Source: Gammaproteobacteria bacterium (lineage in GTDB: Bacteria; Pseudomonadota; Gammaproteobacteria; Steroidobacterales; GCA-2729495). Taken from it: a stretch of DNA of 64,000 nucleotides. The stretch is taken from contig CP129466.1 in assembly GCA_030583605.1 (NCBI GenBank), positions 1,867,001 to 1,931,000 of the forward strand. The letters are read 5' to 3'. This document shows positions 56,554-64,000 of the stretch, piece after piece. The notes beneath the pieces are model-generated. The model was not told where the DNA came from. It saw nothing but the letters and a program-made list of their open reading frames with translations, and did not search any database. Position 1 is the first letter of the stretch; the number at the start of each line of letters is the position of its first letter. The translations under genes were made by a program, and so were the position numbers.

Positions 56554-57768
56554 CTAAATGGTGCCTGCGGATTGCAACTGGGCCAGTTTCGCATCGCTAT
56601 ACCCCAGCAGCTCGCGATACACATCCTTGGTGTGTTGTCCGAGCTCCGGGGCAGGGCTGCGCACCGCACCCGGGGTCAGACTCAACTTCGGTGCGACATT
56701 CTGCATGCGTAACGAACCGAAGCGCGGGTGTTCAGTGGTGACAATTGCTTCCCGCGCCTGGAAGTGCGGATCCGCGAGCATCTCAGGTGCTCGATAGATT
56801 TTTCCGGATGGTATTCCGAATTCATCCATGAGGCCCTCCAGGCGTTCGGCGGGAATGGTGCGAGTCCATTCCGAAATAATGGAGTCCAGCTGCGCCTGAT
56901 TGGCGCCCCGTGATGAATGCGTTGCGTAGCGAGGATCACTCGCAAGGTCCGCCTGTCCCATGGCTTCGGTGAGTCGTCGGAACACGGTATCCTGGTTCGC
57001 GGCAATTAGGATCAGTTTCCCGTCGCTTGTAGGGTAAACGTTGGACGGAGCAACATTCGGAAGAATCGCTCCCTGGCGTTCCCTGATGTAGTCCGCTTGA
57101 TCGTACTCAGTGATCAGCGACTCCATCATGTTCAGCACCGCTTCATAGATTGCGGAGTCCACCACCTGGCCCTGGCCGGTCCGTTCGCGGTGTTGCAGGG
57201 CGGAAAGCGCTCCGAGACAGGCGAAAGTCGCCGCGAGCGAATCACCGATGCTGATCCCCATGCGGCTAGGCGGTGTCGAAGGGTCCCCACAGACATAGCG
57301 CAATCCGCCCATGGCCTCGCCAACGGCGCCAAAGCCTGCTCGTTTCGCATACGGCCCAGTCTGGCCAAAACCCGATACCCGTACCATGATCAGGCCAGGA
57401 TTCAGTTTTCGCAGTTCTTCGTAGCCCAGACCCCACTTCTCCATGGTCCCCGGACGGAAGTTCTCGATCAGGATGTCGGACTTCGCAATCAAGTCACGGG
57501 CGATGGCCTGACCCTCCGCCTGACGCAGGTTCAGCGTCACGGACTTTTTGTTGCGTGCGACCACCGGCCACCACAGCGACATGCCATGCGCCTTCTCCTG
57601 TCCCCATTCGCGCATCGGATCTCCTTGGCCGGGGGGCTCGATCTTGATGACCTCCGCCCCAAAGTCGCCGAGCAACTGGCCGCAAAACGGCCCGGCCAAT
57701 AGCGTTCCCATTTCGATTACGCGGAGCCCGGCCAGAGGGCCCGGCGTACTGCTGCTCTTCCTGCTCAT
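56554..57768 (-). CDS. family III CoA-transferase (CaiB/BaiF)
   Basis: Transfers CoA between carboxylic acids, 404 residues. LAGLRVIEMGTLLAGPFCG and DFGAEVIKIEPPGQGD are the family N-terminus, the catalytic Asp is D176 in ISIGDSLAAT, and NFRPGTMEKWGLGYEEL is typical. The donor and acceptor cannot be predicted. It is divergent from the HMG-CoA-lyase-like gene, which would cleave a CoA thioester that such an enzyme could make. The intergenic region is A+T-rich and likely contains divergent promoters. Confidence 0.9.
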   Translation of the reverse strand: MSRKSSSTPGPLAGLRVIEMGTLLAGPFCGQLLGDFGAEVIKIEPPGQGDPMREWGQEKAHGMSLWWPVVARNKKSVTLNLRQAEGQAIARDLIAKSDILIENFRPGTMEKWGLGYEELRKLNPGLIMVRVSGFGQTGPYAKRAGFGAVGEAMGGLRYVCGDPSTPPSRMGISIGDSLAATFACLGALSALQHRERTGQGQVVDSAIYEAVLNMMESLITEYDQADYIRERQGAILPNVAPSNVYPTSDGKLILIAANQDTVFRRLTEAMGQADLASDPRYATHSSRGANQAQLDSIISEWTRTIPAERLEGLMDEFGIPSGKIYRAPEMLADPHFQAREAIVTTEHPRFGSLRMQNVAPKLSLTPGAVRSPAPELGQHTKDVYRELLGYSDAKLAQLQSAGTI

Positions 57769-57933
57769 CTGTTTATCCTCTCAGAAGGTCGATCTGCAAC
57801 GCGATACGGGACACACGACGGCGGGGCGGTCGTCATCCGGGCGCTCTTCCTTCGGAATTCCGCCCGTTCGGGCGGGCAGCGCGGTAGAATTCATCCGCAG
57901 GCGCGATGCTCGTCGGGACTTGCCGTTACGGGT

Positions 57934-57983
57934 TGTATAGCCTAAGACCTTATATAACAATACTTGATTATAAGTGACTCGCA
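57934..57983. promoter_or_regulatory. A+T-rich divergent control region with inverted repeats
   Basis: Between the CoA-transferase and lyase genes a clearly A+T-rich stretch carries CTTATA and TATAAG in inverted orientation 14 bp apart (57949-57974) and the imperfect dyad ACTTGATTATAAGT (57962-57975). On the minus strand TTGTTA and TATACA lie 15 bp apart as a weak promoter. These could bind the IclR regulator encoded at 63112, but no such site was confirmed. Confidence 0.4.
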
Positions 57984-57991
57984 AGACGACG

Positions 57992-58930
57992 ATGAACGAA
58001 TCTCCCCGCCGCATTTCCGTCATAGAAGTTGGTCCCCGCGACGGTCTGCAGAGCGAACCGGAAATCTTCTCGACGGACGCCAAGATCGAGTTCATTCGCC
58101 GTGCCATTGACGCAGGTGTGCGGGCCCTGGAGGTCGCGAGCTTCGTCCACCCGAAGCGGGTGCCACAGATGGCCGATGCGGAGGCAGTCATCGCGGGCCT
58201 CCCGAAACGAAGTGATGTTCGATACATTGGCCTTGTGCTGAACCCGAAGGGTTTCGAGCGGGCCCGGGATGCGCGGCTGGGCGAGATTGGAATGGCTGTG
58301 GTCGCGAGTGACACCTATAACCAACGCAATCAAGGTGTCCCGACAAGCGAGTCAGTCAAGGCGTGGGTTGGAATCGCGCGGGAAGCCCGGGCAGCGGGAA
58401 TGCGCGCGAATGTAATGATCTCGTCTGCATTTGGCTGTCCCTTCGAAGGGGAAGTGCCATTGCGCCGGGTACTCGATCTCGTCGACCAGGTGCTCGAGGG
58501 CGAACCGGTAGAACTGGGGCTGGCTGACAGTATCGGAGTCGGTGTCCCCGCCCAGGTTACCGAGATGGTCGGTGCCGTCCGCGAGCGGGCGTGCGGAATA
58601 CCCATTCGCTGCCATTTCCACAACACCAGGAACACCGGTCTCGCCAACGCCCAGGCAGCAATCGATGCCGGAGCTACTACGCTCGATGCGAGCATCGGTG
58701 GAATTGGCGGCTGTCCGTTTGCGCCAGCGGCGACGGGAAACATCCCGACCGACGATCTGCTATACATGCTGGATCGATCAGGATTGCATACCGGCATTTC
58801 TCTGGAAAAAATTCTGGAAGTGAGCAAATGGCTGCAACAACAACTCGGACGCGACACTCCGGCGATGCTGCCCAAGGCGGGAATCTTTCCGAAGACTGCT
58901 ACGGCAGCGCGCGCGCCGGGCACGGCATGA
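57992..58930 (+). CDS. hydroxymethylglutaryl-CoA lyase family enzyme
   Basis: A TIM-barrel lyase of 312 residues that cleaves 3-hydroxy-3-methylglutaryl-CoA or a related branched CoA ester to acetyl-CoA plus a keto acid. The active-site EVGPRDGLQSE, the metal-binding CHFHNTRNTG and the catalytic-Cys loop GGIGGCPFAPAATGN are intact; the usual Asp after HFH is Asn here. The ATG at 57992 is used; an in-frame GTG lies at 57974. With the divergent CoA-transferase it forms a plausible activation-cleavage pair for a branched dicarboxylate. Confidence 0.9.
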   Translation: MNESPRRISVIEVGPRDGLQSEPEIFSTDAKIEFIRRAIDAGVRALEVASFVHPKRVPQMADAEAVIAGLPKRSDVRYIGLVLNPKGFERARDARLGEIGMAVVASDTYNQRNQGVPTSESVKAWVGIAREARAAGMRANVMISSAFGCPFEGEVPLRRVLDLVDQVLEGEPVELGLADSIGVGVPAQVTEMVGAVRERACGIPIRCHFHNTRNTGLANAQAAIDAGATTLDASIGGIGGCPFAPAATGNIPTDDLLYMLDRSGLHTGISLEKILEVSKWLQQQLGRDTPAMLPKAGIFPKTATAARAPGTA

Positions 58931-58933
58931 TGG

Positions 58934-58948
58934 CGACCTGCCAGGTCG
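58934..58948. repeat. 15-bp palindrome after the lyase gene
   Basis: CGACCTG-C-CAGGTCG, perfect around one base, beginning 4 bases after the lyase stop. A further GCAGGC/GCCTGC stem lies at about 59003-59021. They may terminate the lyase message or act as an operator for the downstream hyuA promoter. Confidence 0.4.
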
Positions 58949-59071
58949 TACTGCCAGCCATCCGGAACTGATCAAGAAAGCAGCAGCGTATTAACCCCTG
59001 CCCGCAGGCACGGTTCGCCTGCCGGCGGATCGTTAGCGAAAAACTGACTAACAGCTCGTTGAGGATCACGT

Positions 59072-61126
59072 ATGAGTTACCGTCTCGGGGTCGACGTCGG
59101 CGGCACATTTACCGATCTCATCCTGGTTAATGAGGAGACCGGGGATTTCCATTCTGCGAAAGTTCCCAGCACGCCCCACGACTCATCCATCGGTGTCCTC
59201 AACGGCATCGAGAGGGTGTGCAAGATTGCCGGAATCAATCCGGGGCTGATCCGGCATGTAATGCACGGGACCACCGTGGCCACAAATACCATCCTGACGC
59301 ACAGCGGTGCCAGGGTGGGCCTGGTGACCACGGAGGGCTATCGGCAGGTGCTGCAGATCGCCCGATCGTTCGTGCCGGGAGGTCTCGGCGGCTGGGTCAT
59401 TTACAACAAAACGCCACCGCTTGCGCCACTCGCGCTGACGATTGAAGCCGAAGAGCGCATTGGTGCCAAGGGCGAGGTTGTCAGGAAGCTGAACAAGAGC
59501 AAGCTTGCGAAAGACCTGCGGGCACTCGGCAAGAAGAACATCGAGGCGCTTACCGTATCCCTGGTCAATTCCTTTGCAAACCCCGAGCACGAAAAGGAAA
59601 TTGCCCGGGTCGCGGCGAAGGAGCTGCCCGGCATCCCGGTGTCGCTGTCGTCCGAGGTGGTGCCGGAAATGCAGGAATACGAACGCACGGTAACCACCGT
59701 AGCCAATTCCTACGTTCGTCCCCGGGTATCGAAGTATGTACGCAATCTGCAGCGCGAACTGAAGAAGCGCATGAATGAACCGCAACTGCACGTGCTGCGC
59801 TCGGACGGTGGACTCGCTTCGGCCAAGGCGGCCGAAGCGTATCCGGTCAACCTGCTGATGAGCGGTCCCGCCGGTGGCGTGTCGGGGGCTATCTGGGTGG
59901 CGTCCCAGGCCGGGTTCAGGAATCTTCTAACCTTCGACATGGGCGGAACGTCGACCGACGTTGCGCTGGTGCAGGACGGAAAGGCGCAACTGCGACGCGA
60001 GACAAGCGTCCACGACGTCACCGTCCGCGCCTCGTCCATAGACGTGCGTACCGTAGGCGCCGGCGGCGGCTCGATCGCTCATGTGCCGGAGATCACCGGC
60101 GCTTTGCGTGTCGGACCGGACAGCGCCGGCGCCGCGCCGGGACCGGCCGCTTACGACAAGGGTGGCACGAATCCAACGGTCACCGACGCCAACGTCGTGC
60201 TCGGTTACCTGCCGAGCGGCGAGGTGCGTCTTGGCGGTGACATGGTGATCCGGCGCGATCTCGCCGAGCGGGCCGTAAAGACTGTCGCGGACGCGCTGAA
60301 GCTCTCCATCAAGCAGGCGGCGGCCGGAATCATCGATATCGTGAACGAGAACATGTACGGAGCGCTTCGCCTGGTCTCCGTGGAGAAGGGATACGATCCG
60401 CGCGATTTCGCCCTCATGGCCTTCGGTGGTGCGGGGCCGCTGCACGCCAATGCTCTTGGGCGATTGACCAGCGCATGGCCGGTCATCATTCCGCCTGGAC
60501 CCGGTGTGCTGTGCGCGCAGGGTGATGCGACAACCAGCGTGCGTGACGAAGCATCGCGGACGTTTATCCGCTCCTTCAGTCAGACTAACGCCAGGGAGAT
60601 CAGCCGAATTTTCAGACAGCTGGCCGTACAGGCCGCGAAGGCGCTCGATCAGGAGGGGGTTCCCGCCGCCGAGCAGACCTGCAGTTACCAGGTCGATATT
60701 CGCTATCACGGCCAGGGTCTTCTGCTGACCATTGACTGCGATCTCGAGGAAGTTGAACGACAGGGACTCGATGCTATCGGGGTGCGTTTTGACGAGATGC
60801 ACCGGCAGCTGTTCACGTTCGCGCTGCCGGAAGAAAAAGAGCTGGTGAATATCCGTGCCGTCGCCCAGGGCAAACCGGCCGCCGTGCGGGCCCTGCGGGT
60901 GGAGACTGGCGACAGCGACGCGTCCGGCGCTGCGCTTGGCAGCCATACGATCTACGTGGACGGTCGCGACCAGAAGGGCACCTTGTACGACCGGCAGAAA
61001 TTGAAGGCCGGCAACGTGGTGAAGGGGCCCGCAGTCATCCTGCAGATGGATACGACCACGCTGATCCTCCCCGGATACATTGGCCGCGTCGATGACTTCG
61101 GTAATATTCTGATTACTCCGGAATAG
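59072..61126 (+). CDS. hydantoinase/oxoprolinase family subunit A (HyuA-like)
   Basis: A 684-residue ATP-dependent subunit with the actin-like fold: LGVDVGGTFTDLILVNEETG at the N-terminus, MHGTTVATNTIL, NLLMSGPAGGVSGA and LLTFDMGGTSTDVALV. Known members cleave 5-oxoproline or N-methylhydantoin, or carboxylate acetone or acetophenone, always with ATP and a B subunit. GAGG precedes the ATG. hyuB follows after 29 bp, so the two make one complex. No hydantoin racemase or carbamoylase is near, so a ring-opening or carboxylation role in the local catabolic block is as likely as hydantoin use. Confidence 0.9.
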   Translation: MSYRLGVDVGGTFTDLILVNEETGDFHSAKVPSTPHDSSIGVLNGIERVCKIAGINPGLIRHVMHGTTVATNTILTHSGARVGLVTTEGYRQVLQIARSFVPGGLGGWVIYNKTPPLAPLALTIEAEERIGAKGEVVRKLNKSKLAKDLRALGKKNIEALTVSLVNSFANPEHEKEIARVAAKELPGIPVSLSSEVVPEMQEYERTVTTVANSYVRPRVSKYVRNLQRELKKRMNEPQLHVLRSDGGLASAKAAEAYPVNLLMSGPAGGVSGAIWVASQAGFRNLLTFDMGGTSTDVALVQDGKAQLRRETSVHDVTVRASSIDVRTVGAGGGSIAHVPEITGALRVGPDSAGAAPGPAAYDKGGTNPTVTDANVVLGYLPSGEVRLGGDMVIRRDLAERAVKTVADALKLSIKQAAAGIIDIVNENMYGALRLVSVEKGYDPRDFALMAFGGAGPLHANALGRLTSAWPVIIPPGPGVLCAQGDATTSVRDEASRTFIRSFSQTNAREISRIFRQLAVQAAKALDQEGVPAAEQTCSYQVDIRYHGQGLLLTIDCDLEEVERQGLDAIGVRFDEMHRQLFTFALPEEKELVNIRAVAQGKPAAVRALRVETGDSDASGAALGSHTIYVDGRDQKGTLYDRQKLKAGNVVKGPAVILQMDTTTLILPGYIGRVDDFGNILITPE

Positions 61127-61155
61127 CACTGCCCGGAGCACAGGGAGAGATAACG

Positions 61156-63075
61156 ATGCCAGCTAAGATTGTTGAGACAAGGCCAAAAGCCTTCAGCAAA
61201 GTCAGTATTGACCCGATTACTCTCGATATCATCGAGAACGCGATGCTGAACGCACGCTTCGAGATGGATGCGGTTTTGTTTCGCACCGCCATGTCACCGG
61301 GCATCCGCGAACAGCACGATGAGTTCCCGATGATTGCCAACGTGGACGGCAAGATGGTCGTCGGCCAGTTCGGCAGTTTCATCTACGGCTTCAAGGCAGC
61401 CTATGACGGAACCATCGAAGAGGGCGACATGTTTCTTACGACTGACCCGTACGCTTGCAACGGTGCCGTCAGTCACATCAACGACTGGCTGCTCCTGCGG
61501 CCTATTTTCAAGGATGGCCGACTGCTGGCATATGCGGCCATGTTCGGCCACATGACTGATGTCGGCGGCAAAGTGCCCGGCAGTCTGCCCACCGATGCGC
61601 GACAGATCTTCGAGGAAGGGATCCGTGTACCACCCATAAAGATCTTCAAGAAGGATGTGCTTCAGGAGGATGTGCTTAACCTGATCCTGCACAACTGCCG
61701 TCTGCCGCACTGGAACCGCAGCGATTTCAACGCCATCGTCGCGGCAATCCGCACGGCCGAAAAACGGGTAATCGAGATGGCCAAGCGTTTCGGCGACGAT
61801 ATCTACTATTCGGCGCTGGAGGAACTGCTGGACCGAAATCGACGCGCCATGGCCCACCTGATTAAGACCACCGTCCCGACGAAGAAACAGTTCTTCGAGG
61901 ACTATATCTGCGACGACGGCATGGGAATGGGGCCGTACAAGATCCGCTGCGCCATGTGGCGGCAGGGTGAGAAGGTCGTTTTTGACTTCGAGGGGACGGA
62001 TCCGCAGTCCATCAGTTCCGTGAACTTCTATCTGAACGAAGAGATGTTCAAGATGTTCTGCGGCGTCTACATGATCATGGTCTTCGACCCCAAGATCATG
62101 TTCAACGACGGTTTCTACGATTTGATGGAGGTTCGCATTCCCGAGGGCACCCTGCTGAAGCCGCGAGCACCAGCGGCACTGTCCTGTCGAACACACGCGC
62201 TCGGTCGGCTTTTCGACGTCATTGGCGGACTGCTAGGGCAGGGGAATCCGGCATTTCTGAATGCGGCCGGGTTTTCGGACAGCCCGCATTTCATGTATTC
62301 CGGGTATGACAGGAAGGGCGTGTGGTATCAGCTTTTCCAGATTGGCTTTGGTGGCGTTCCCGGTCGGCCGTTCGGAGACGGGCCGGACGGACACTCGATG
62401 TGGCCCAACTTTACCAACGTGCCAAACGAGTTCGTGGAGAGCTATTTTCCGCTGCGGATCGAGACCTACGAGACGATCGCCGATAGCGGCGGTGCGGGCA
62501 AACATCGCGGCGGCAACGCCCTACGGGTGGCCTATCGCTTTCTGGAGGATGGCGAGATCTCGATTCACGACGATCGCTGGCTGACATACCCGTGGGGTGT
62601 CAACGGCGGAACCCCGGGTAAGCGCAGTCGCAAGGAACTTCGCAGGAAAGATGGCAGCAAATCCATCCTGCCGTCCAAGTGCGATCGCATCCCGGTCAAA
62701 GAGGGTGACCTGCTGTATTTCGACACCTGGGGGGGTGGCGGCTGGGGAGATCCCTATGAGCGCGCGCCCGACAAGGTCGCATTCGACGTGGAAGCAGGAC
62801 TCGCCACCATGGCGGGGGCCCGGAACAATTACGGTGTCGTCCTTCGCAAGGACTATACCGTCGATGAAAAGGCGACGGCCGCCCTGCGTTCCAAGGCAAG
62901 AAAGAAACGCGGCAAGACGAAGATCTTCAACTTCGGTGGTTCTGTGGCCGAACTCAAGCAGCGCTGCAAGGCCGAGACTGGCCTGCCTCCGCCCCGGCAA
63001 CCCGAGTTTCCGCGTTGGGTGGAATTGGAAAGGCCGCAGGCTGCAAAAACCGCACGTCGACGCAAGTCGTCGTAA
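61156..63075 (+). CDS. hydantoinase/oxoprolinase family subunit B (HyuB-like)
   Basis: The 639-residue partner of the preceding gene. Typical segments are DPITLDIIENAMLNARFEMD, FLTTDPYACNGAVSHINDW, HMTDVGGKVPGS and the glycine-rich GGAGKHRGGNALRVAYRF. The last ~60 residues are unusually basic (KARKKRGKTKIF and a final TARRRKSS), an extension not needed for the fold. It is 36 bp from the convergent IclR gene. Confidence 0.9.
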   Translation: MPAKIVETRPKAFSKVSIDPITLDIIENAMLNARFEMDAVLFRTAMSPGIREQHDEFPMIANVDGKMVVGQFGSFIYGFKAAYDGTIEEGDMFLTTDPYACNGAVSHINDWLLLRPIFKDGRLLAYAAMFGHMTDVGGKVPGSLPTDARQIFEEGIRVPPIKIFKKDVLQEDVLNLILHNCRLPHWNRSDFNAIVAAIRTAEKRVIEMAKRFGDDIYYSALEELLDRNRRAMAHLIKTTVPTKKQFFEDYICDDGMGMGPYKIRCAMWRQGEKVVFDFEGTDPQSISSVNFYLNEEMFKMFCGVYMIMVFDPKIMFNDGFYDLMEVRIPEGTLLKPRAPAALSCRTHALGRLFDVIGGLLGQGNPAFLNAAGFSDSPHFMYSGYDRKGVWYQLFQIGFGGVPGRPFGDGPDGHSMWPNFTNVPNEFVESYFPLRIETYETIADSGGAGKHRGGNALRVAYRFLEDGEISIHDDRWLTYPWGVNGGTPGKRSRKELRRKDGSKSILPSKCDRIPVKEGDLLYFDTWGGGGWGDPYERAPDKVAFDVEAGLATMAGARNNYGVVLRKDYTVDEKATAALRSKARKKRGKTKIFNFGGSVAELKQRCKAETGLPPPRQPEFPRWVELERPQAAKTARRRKSS

Positions 63076-63111
63076 CGATCGCCGGGTCGCGTAGCGTCGT
63101 GGGCTGACGCT

Positions 63112-63963
63112 TCAGCGCACGGCGCTGCGCGAAGACGGCGTCTCATCGGAGAGTTGCGGAGGCTCTCCTGCCGCTGCGCGCGCGTCCTGCTCGGCCTGGG
63201 CATCAAATTCCTCGCCGATGCGCACCGCGGTGGCACGCAACCGGGGAATGAAGCGCTGGATGCCCTGAGTTTCCGGCACGGCGGTTCCCGAGAAACGAAT
63301 GGTGAGCGCGGCGACCAGGCGTGATGCGGCCATGACTGGAACGGAAAGACTGATCTCGTCCGATACACGCCGGGGGCGGTGACTGGTCGAGAATCCGCGT
63401 TTGCGAACCTCGGCCAGCACGTCCATGAGTTTGCGGCGATTCTGCGCAGGCTTGTCTTCTTCCCGCTTGGACTTCGCCAGAATGTCGATGATCGCCTCCC
63501 GTTGCTCCTCCGGACAGAAAGCGAGATAAGCAAGCCCGGAGGCAGAGGCAAGTATCGGTACGCGGAACCCCGGACCGCGCTTTTCAATGGCCAGCGGACT
63601 GCGGTGATCCGTGGTTTGTCGAACCAGCATGTTCGATCCCGAGACCGTCGCTACGGCGATGGGCCATACCAGTTCGTTGCAGAGTTCATAGACATACGGG
63701 CGGGCGATTTGCGTCACCCACGCCTCATCGTCGAAACCGTCGCTCAGGCCGCGCACCAGTATCGTGAGGCGATAGCGCTCGTCACTCGCTGCGCGGTACG
63801 CGTAGCCGACAATACACAGGGTCTCAAGGATTCTGTACGTTGTCGTTCGCGGCAGATCAATGGCTGCAGCGACTTCGGAAACCGTTGCGCCATTGTGGAG
63901 GTTCAAGACATGAAGAACCTCGAGACCGCGTTGCAGGGCACGAATTGGGCGAGTTGAAGTCAC
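63112..63963 (-). CDS. IclR-family transcriptional regulator
   Basis: A 283-residue regulator. The winged HTH is at about 8-60 (RALQRGLEVLHVLNLHNGATVSEVAAAIDLPRTTTYRIL), followed by the IclR effector domain (about 85-260). RALQRGLEVLHVLN resembles MhpR-type activators of aromatic degradation. The C-terminal ~25 residues are a disordered acidic/Ser tail. It lies convergent with hyuB and probably controls the hyuAB or CoA-transferase/lyase genes. Its own promoter is in the last 37 bases of the window or beyond. Confidence 0.9.
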   Translation of the reverse strand: MTSTRPIRALQRGLEVLHVLNLHNGATVSEVAAAIDLPRTTTYRILETLCIVGYAYRAASDERYRLTILVRGLSDGFDDEAWVTQIARPYVYELCNELVWPIAVATVSGSNMLVRQTTDHRSPLAIEKRGPGFRVPILASASGLAYLAFCPEEQREAIIDILAKSKREEDKPAQNRRKLMDVLAEVRKRGFSTSHRPRRVSDEISLSVPVMAASRLVAALTIRFSGTAVPETQGIQRFIPRLRATAVRIGEEFDAQAEQDARAAAGEPPQLSDETPSSRSAVR

Positions 63964-64000
63964 TACAACAGGAACTTGGAATCACTAAGCCGTCTGGTGA

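Noticed and set aside
59927..61141. Open frame antisense to hyuA
   Set aside because: No recognisable motif and fully inside hyuA, whose own frame has clear catalytic motifs.

Overview
The window reads as chromosomal DNA of a high-GC gammaproteobacterium. The evidence is gene order and gene fusions, not a database search. The left third follows the pseudomonad/xanthomonad arrangement gyrA-serC-pheA-hisC-aroA-cmk-rpsA-ihfB, then lapAB, galU, an aspartate aminotransferase beside uvrB, and thrS-infC-rpmI-rplT-pheS-pheT-ihfA-merR-tRNA-Pro. An aspartokinase/diaminopimelate decarboxylase fusion, a bifunctional HisB, and a TrpR-like YerC gene heading the his operon point to the Xanthomonadales/Nevskiales/Steroidobacterales side. 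No phage, IS element or CRISPR array was seen.

Layout. 1-12 kb: a partial amidohydrolase, gyrA, and a serine/aromatic amino-acid supra-operon with serA inserted and tyrA absent, running into cmk, rpsA and ihfB. 12-18.5 kb: lapA/lapB, a ComEA-like protein, galU, tRNA-Asn, an aspartate aminotransferase and uvrB. 18.5-26.3 kb: tRNA-Val, the translation operon thrS to pheT, ihfA, a MerR regulator and tRNA-Pro(GGG). 26.5-31.4 kb: an accessory block with a Rieske oxygenase, a bicupin with a histidine-rich tail, a nitrilase-fold protein lacking its catalytic Cys and Lys, and a divergent class III cyclase-like protein. 31.5-37.6 kb: a D-2-hydroxyglutarate dehydrogenase-like flavoprotein, ilvD and the lysC-lysA fusion. 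37.6-44.7 kb (minus): yerC-hisGDCBHAFE without hisI. 44.8-50.8 kb (minus): leuA-ilvE-leuC-leuD-leuB behind a leader peptide and attenuator. 51.3-55.2 kb: a TonB-ExbB-ExbD-ExbD-TPR energy-transduction operon. 55.3-64 kb: a second accessory block with a 2Fe-2S ferredoxin, a VOC protein, a family III CoA-transferase, an HMG-CoA-lyase-like enzyme, a HyuA/HyuB pair and an IclR regulator.

The core blocks supply serine, Phe precursor, chorismate, His, Leu/Val/Ile, Lys and translation factors. The two accessory blocks look catabolic. A Rieske oxygenase needs an electron donor, and a ferredoxin lies in the second block, so the two may serve one pathway split by core genes; this is inference.

The most interesting signals are: (i) a promoter for yerC whose spacer holds a tandem TrpR-type operator and whose start point falls at the AUG; (ii) a complete unlisted leucine leader peptide with attenuator before leuA; (iii) two non-AUG/GUG/UUG start codons, ATC for infC and ATT for hisF; (iv) a pseudo-nitrilase and a divergent cyclase-like gene beside the Rieske/bicupin pair; (v) Val at GyrA position 83; (vi) missing tyrA and hisI where relatives keep them.
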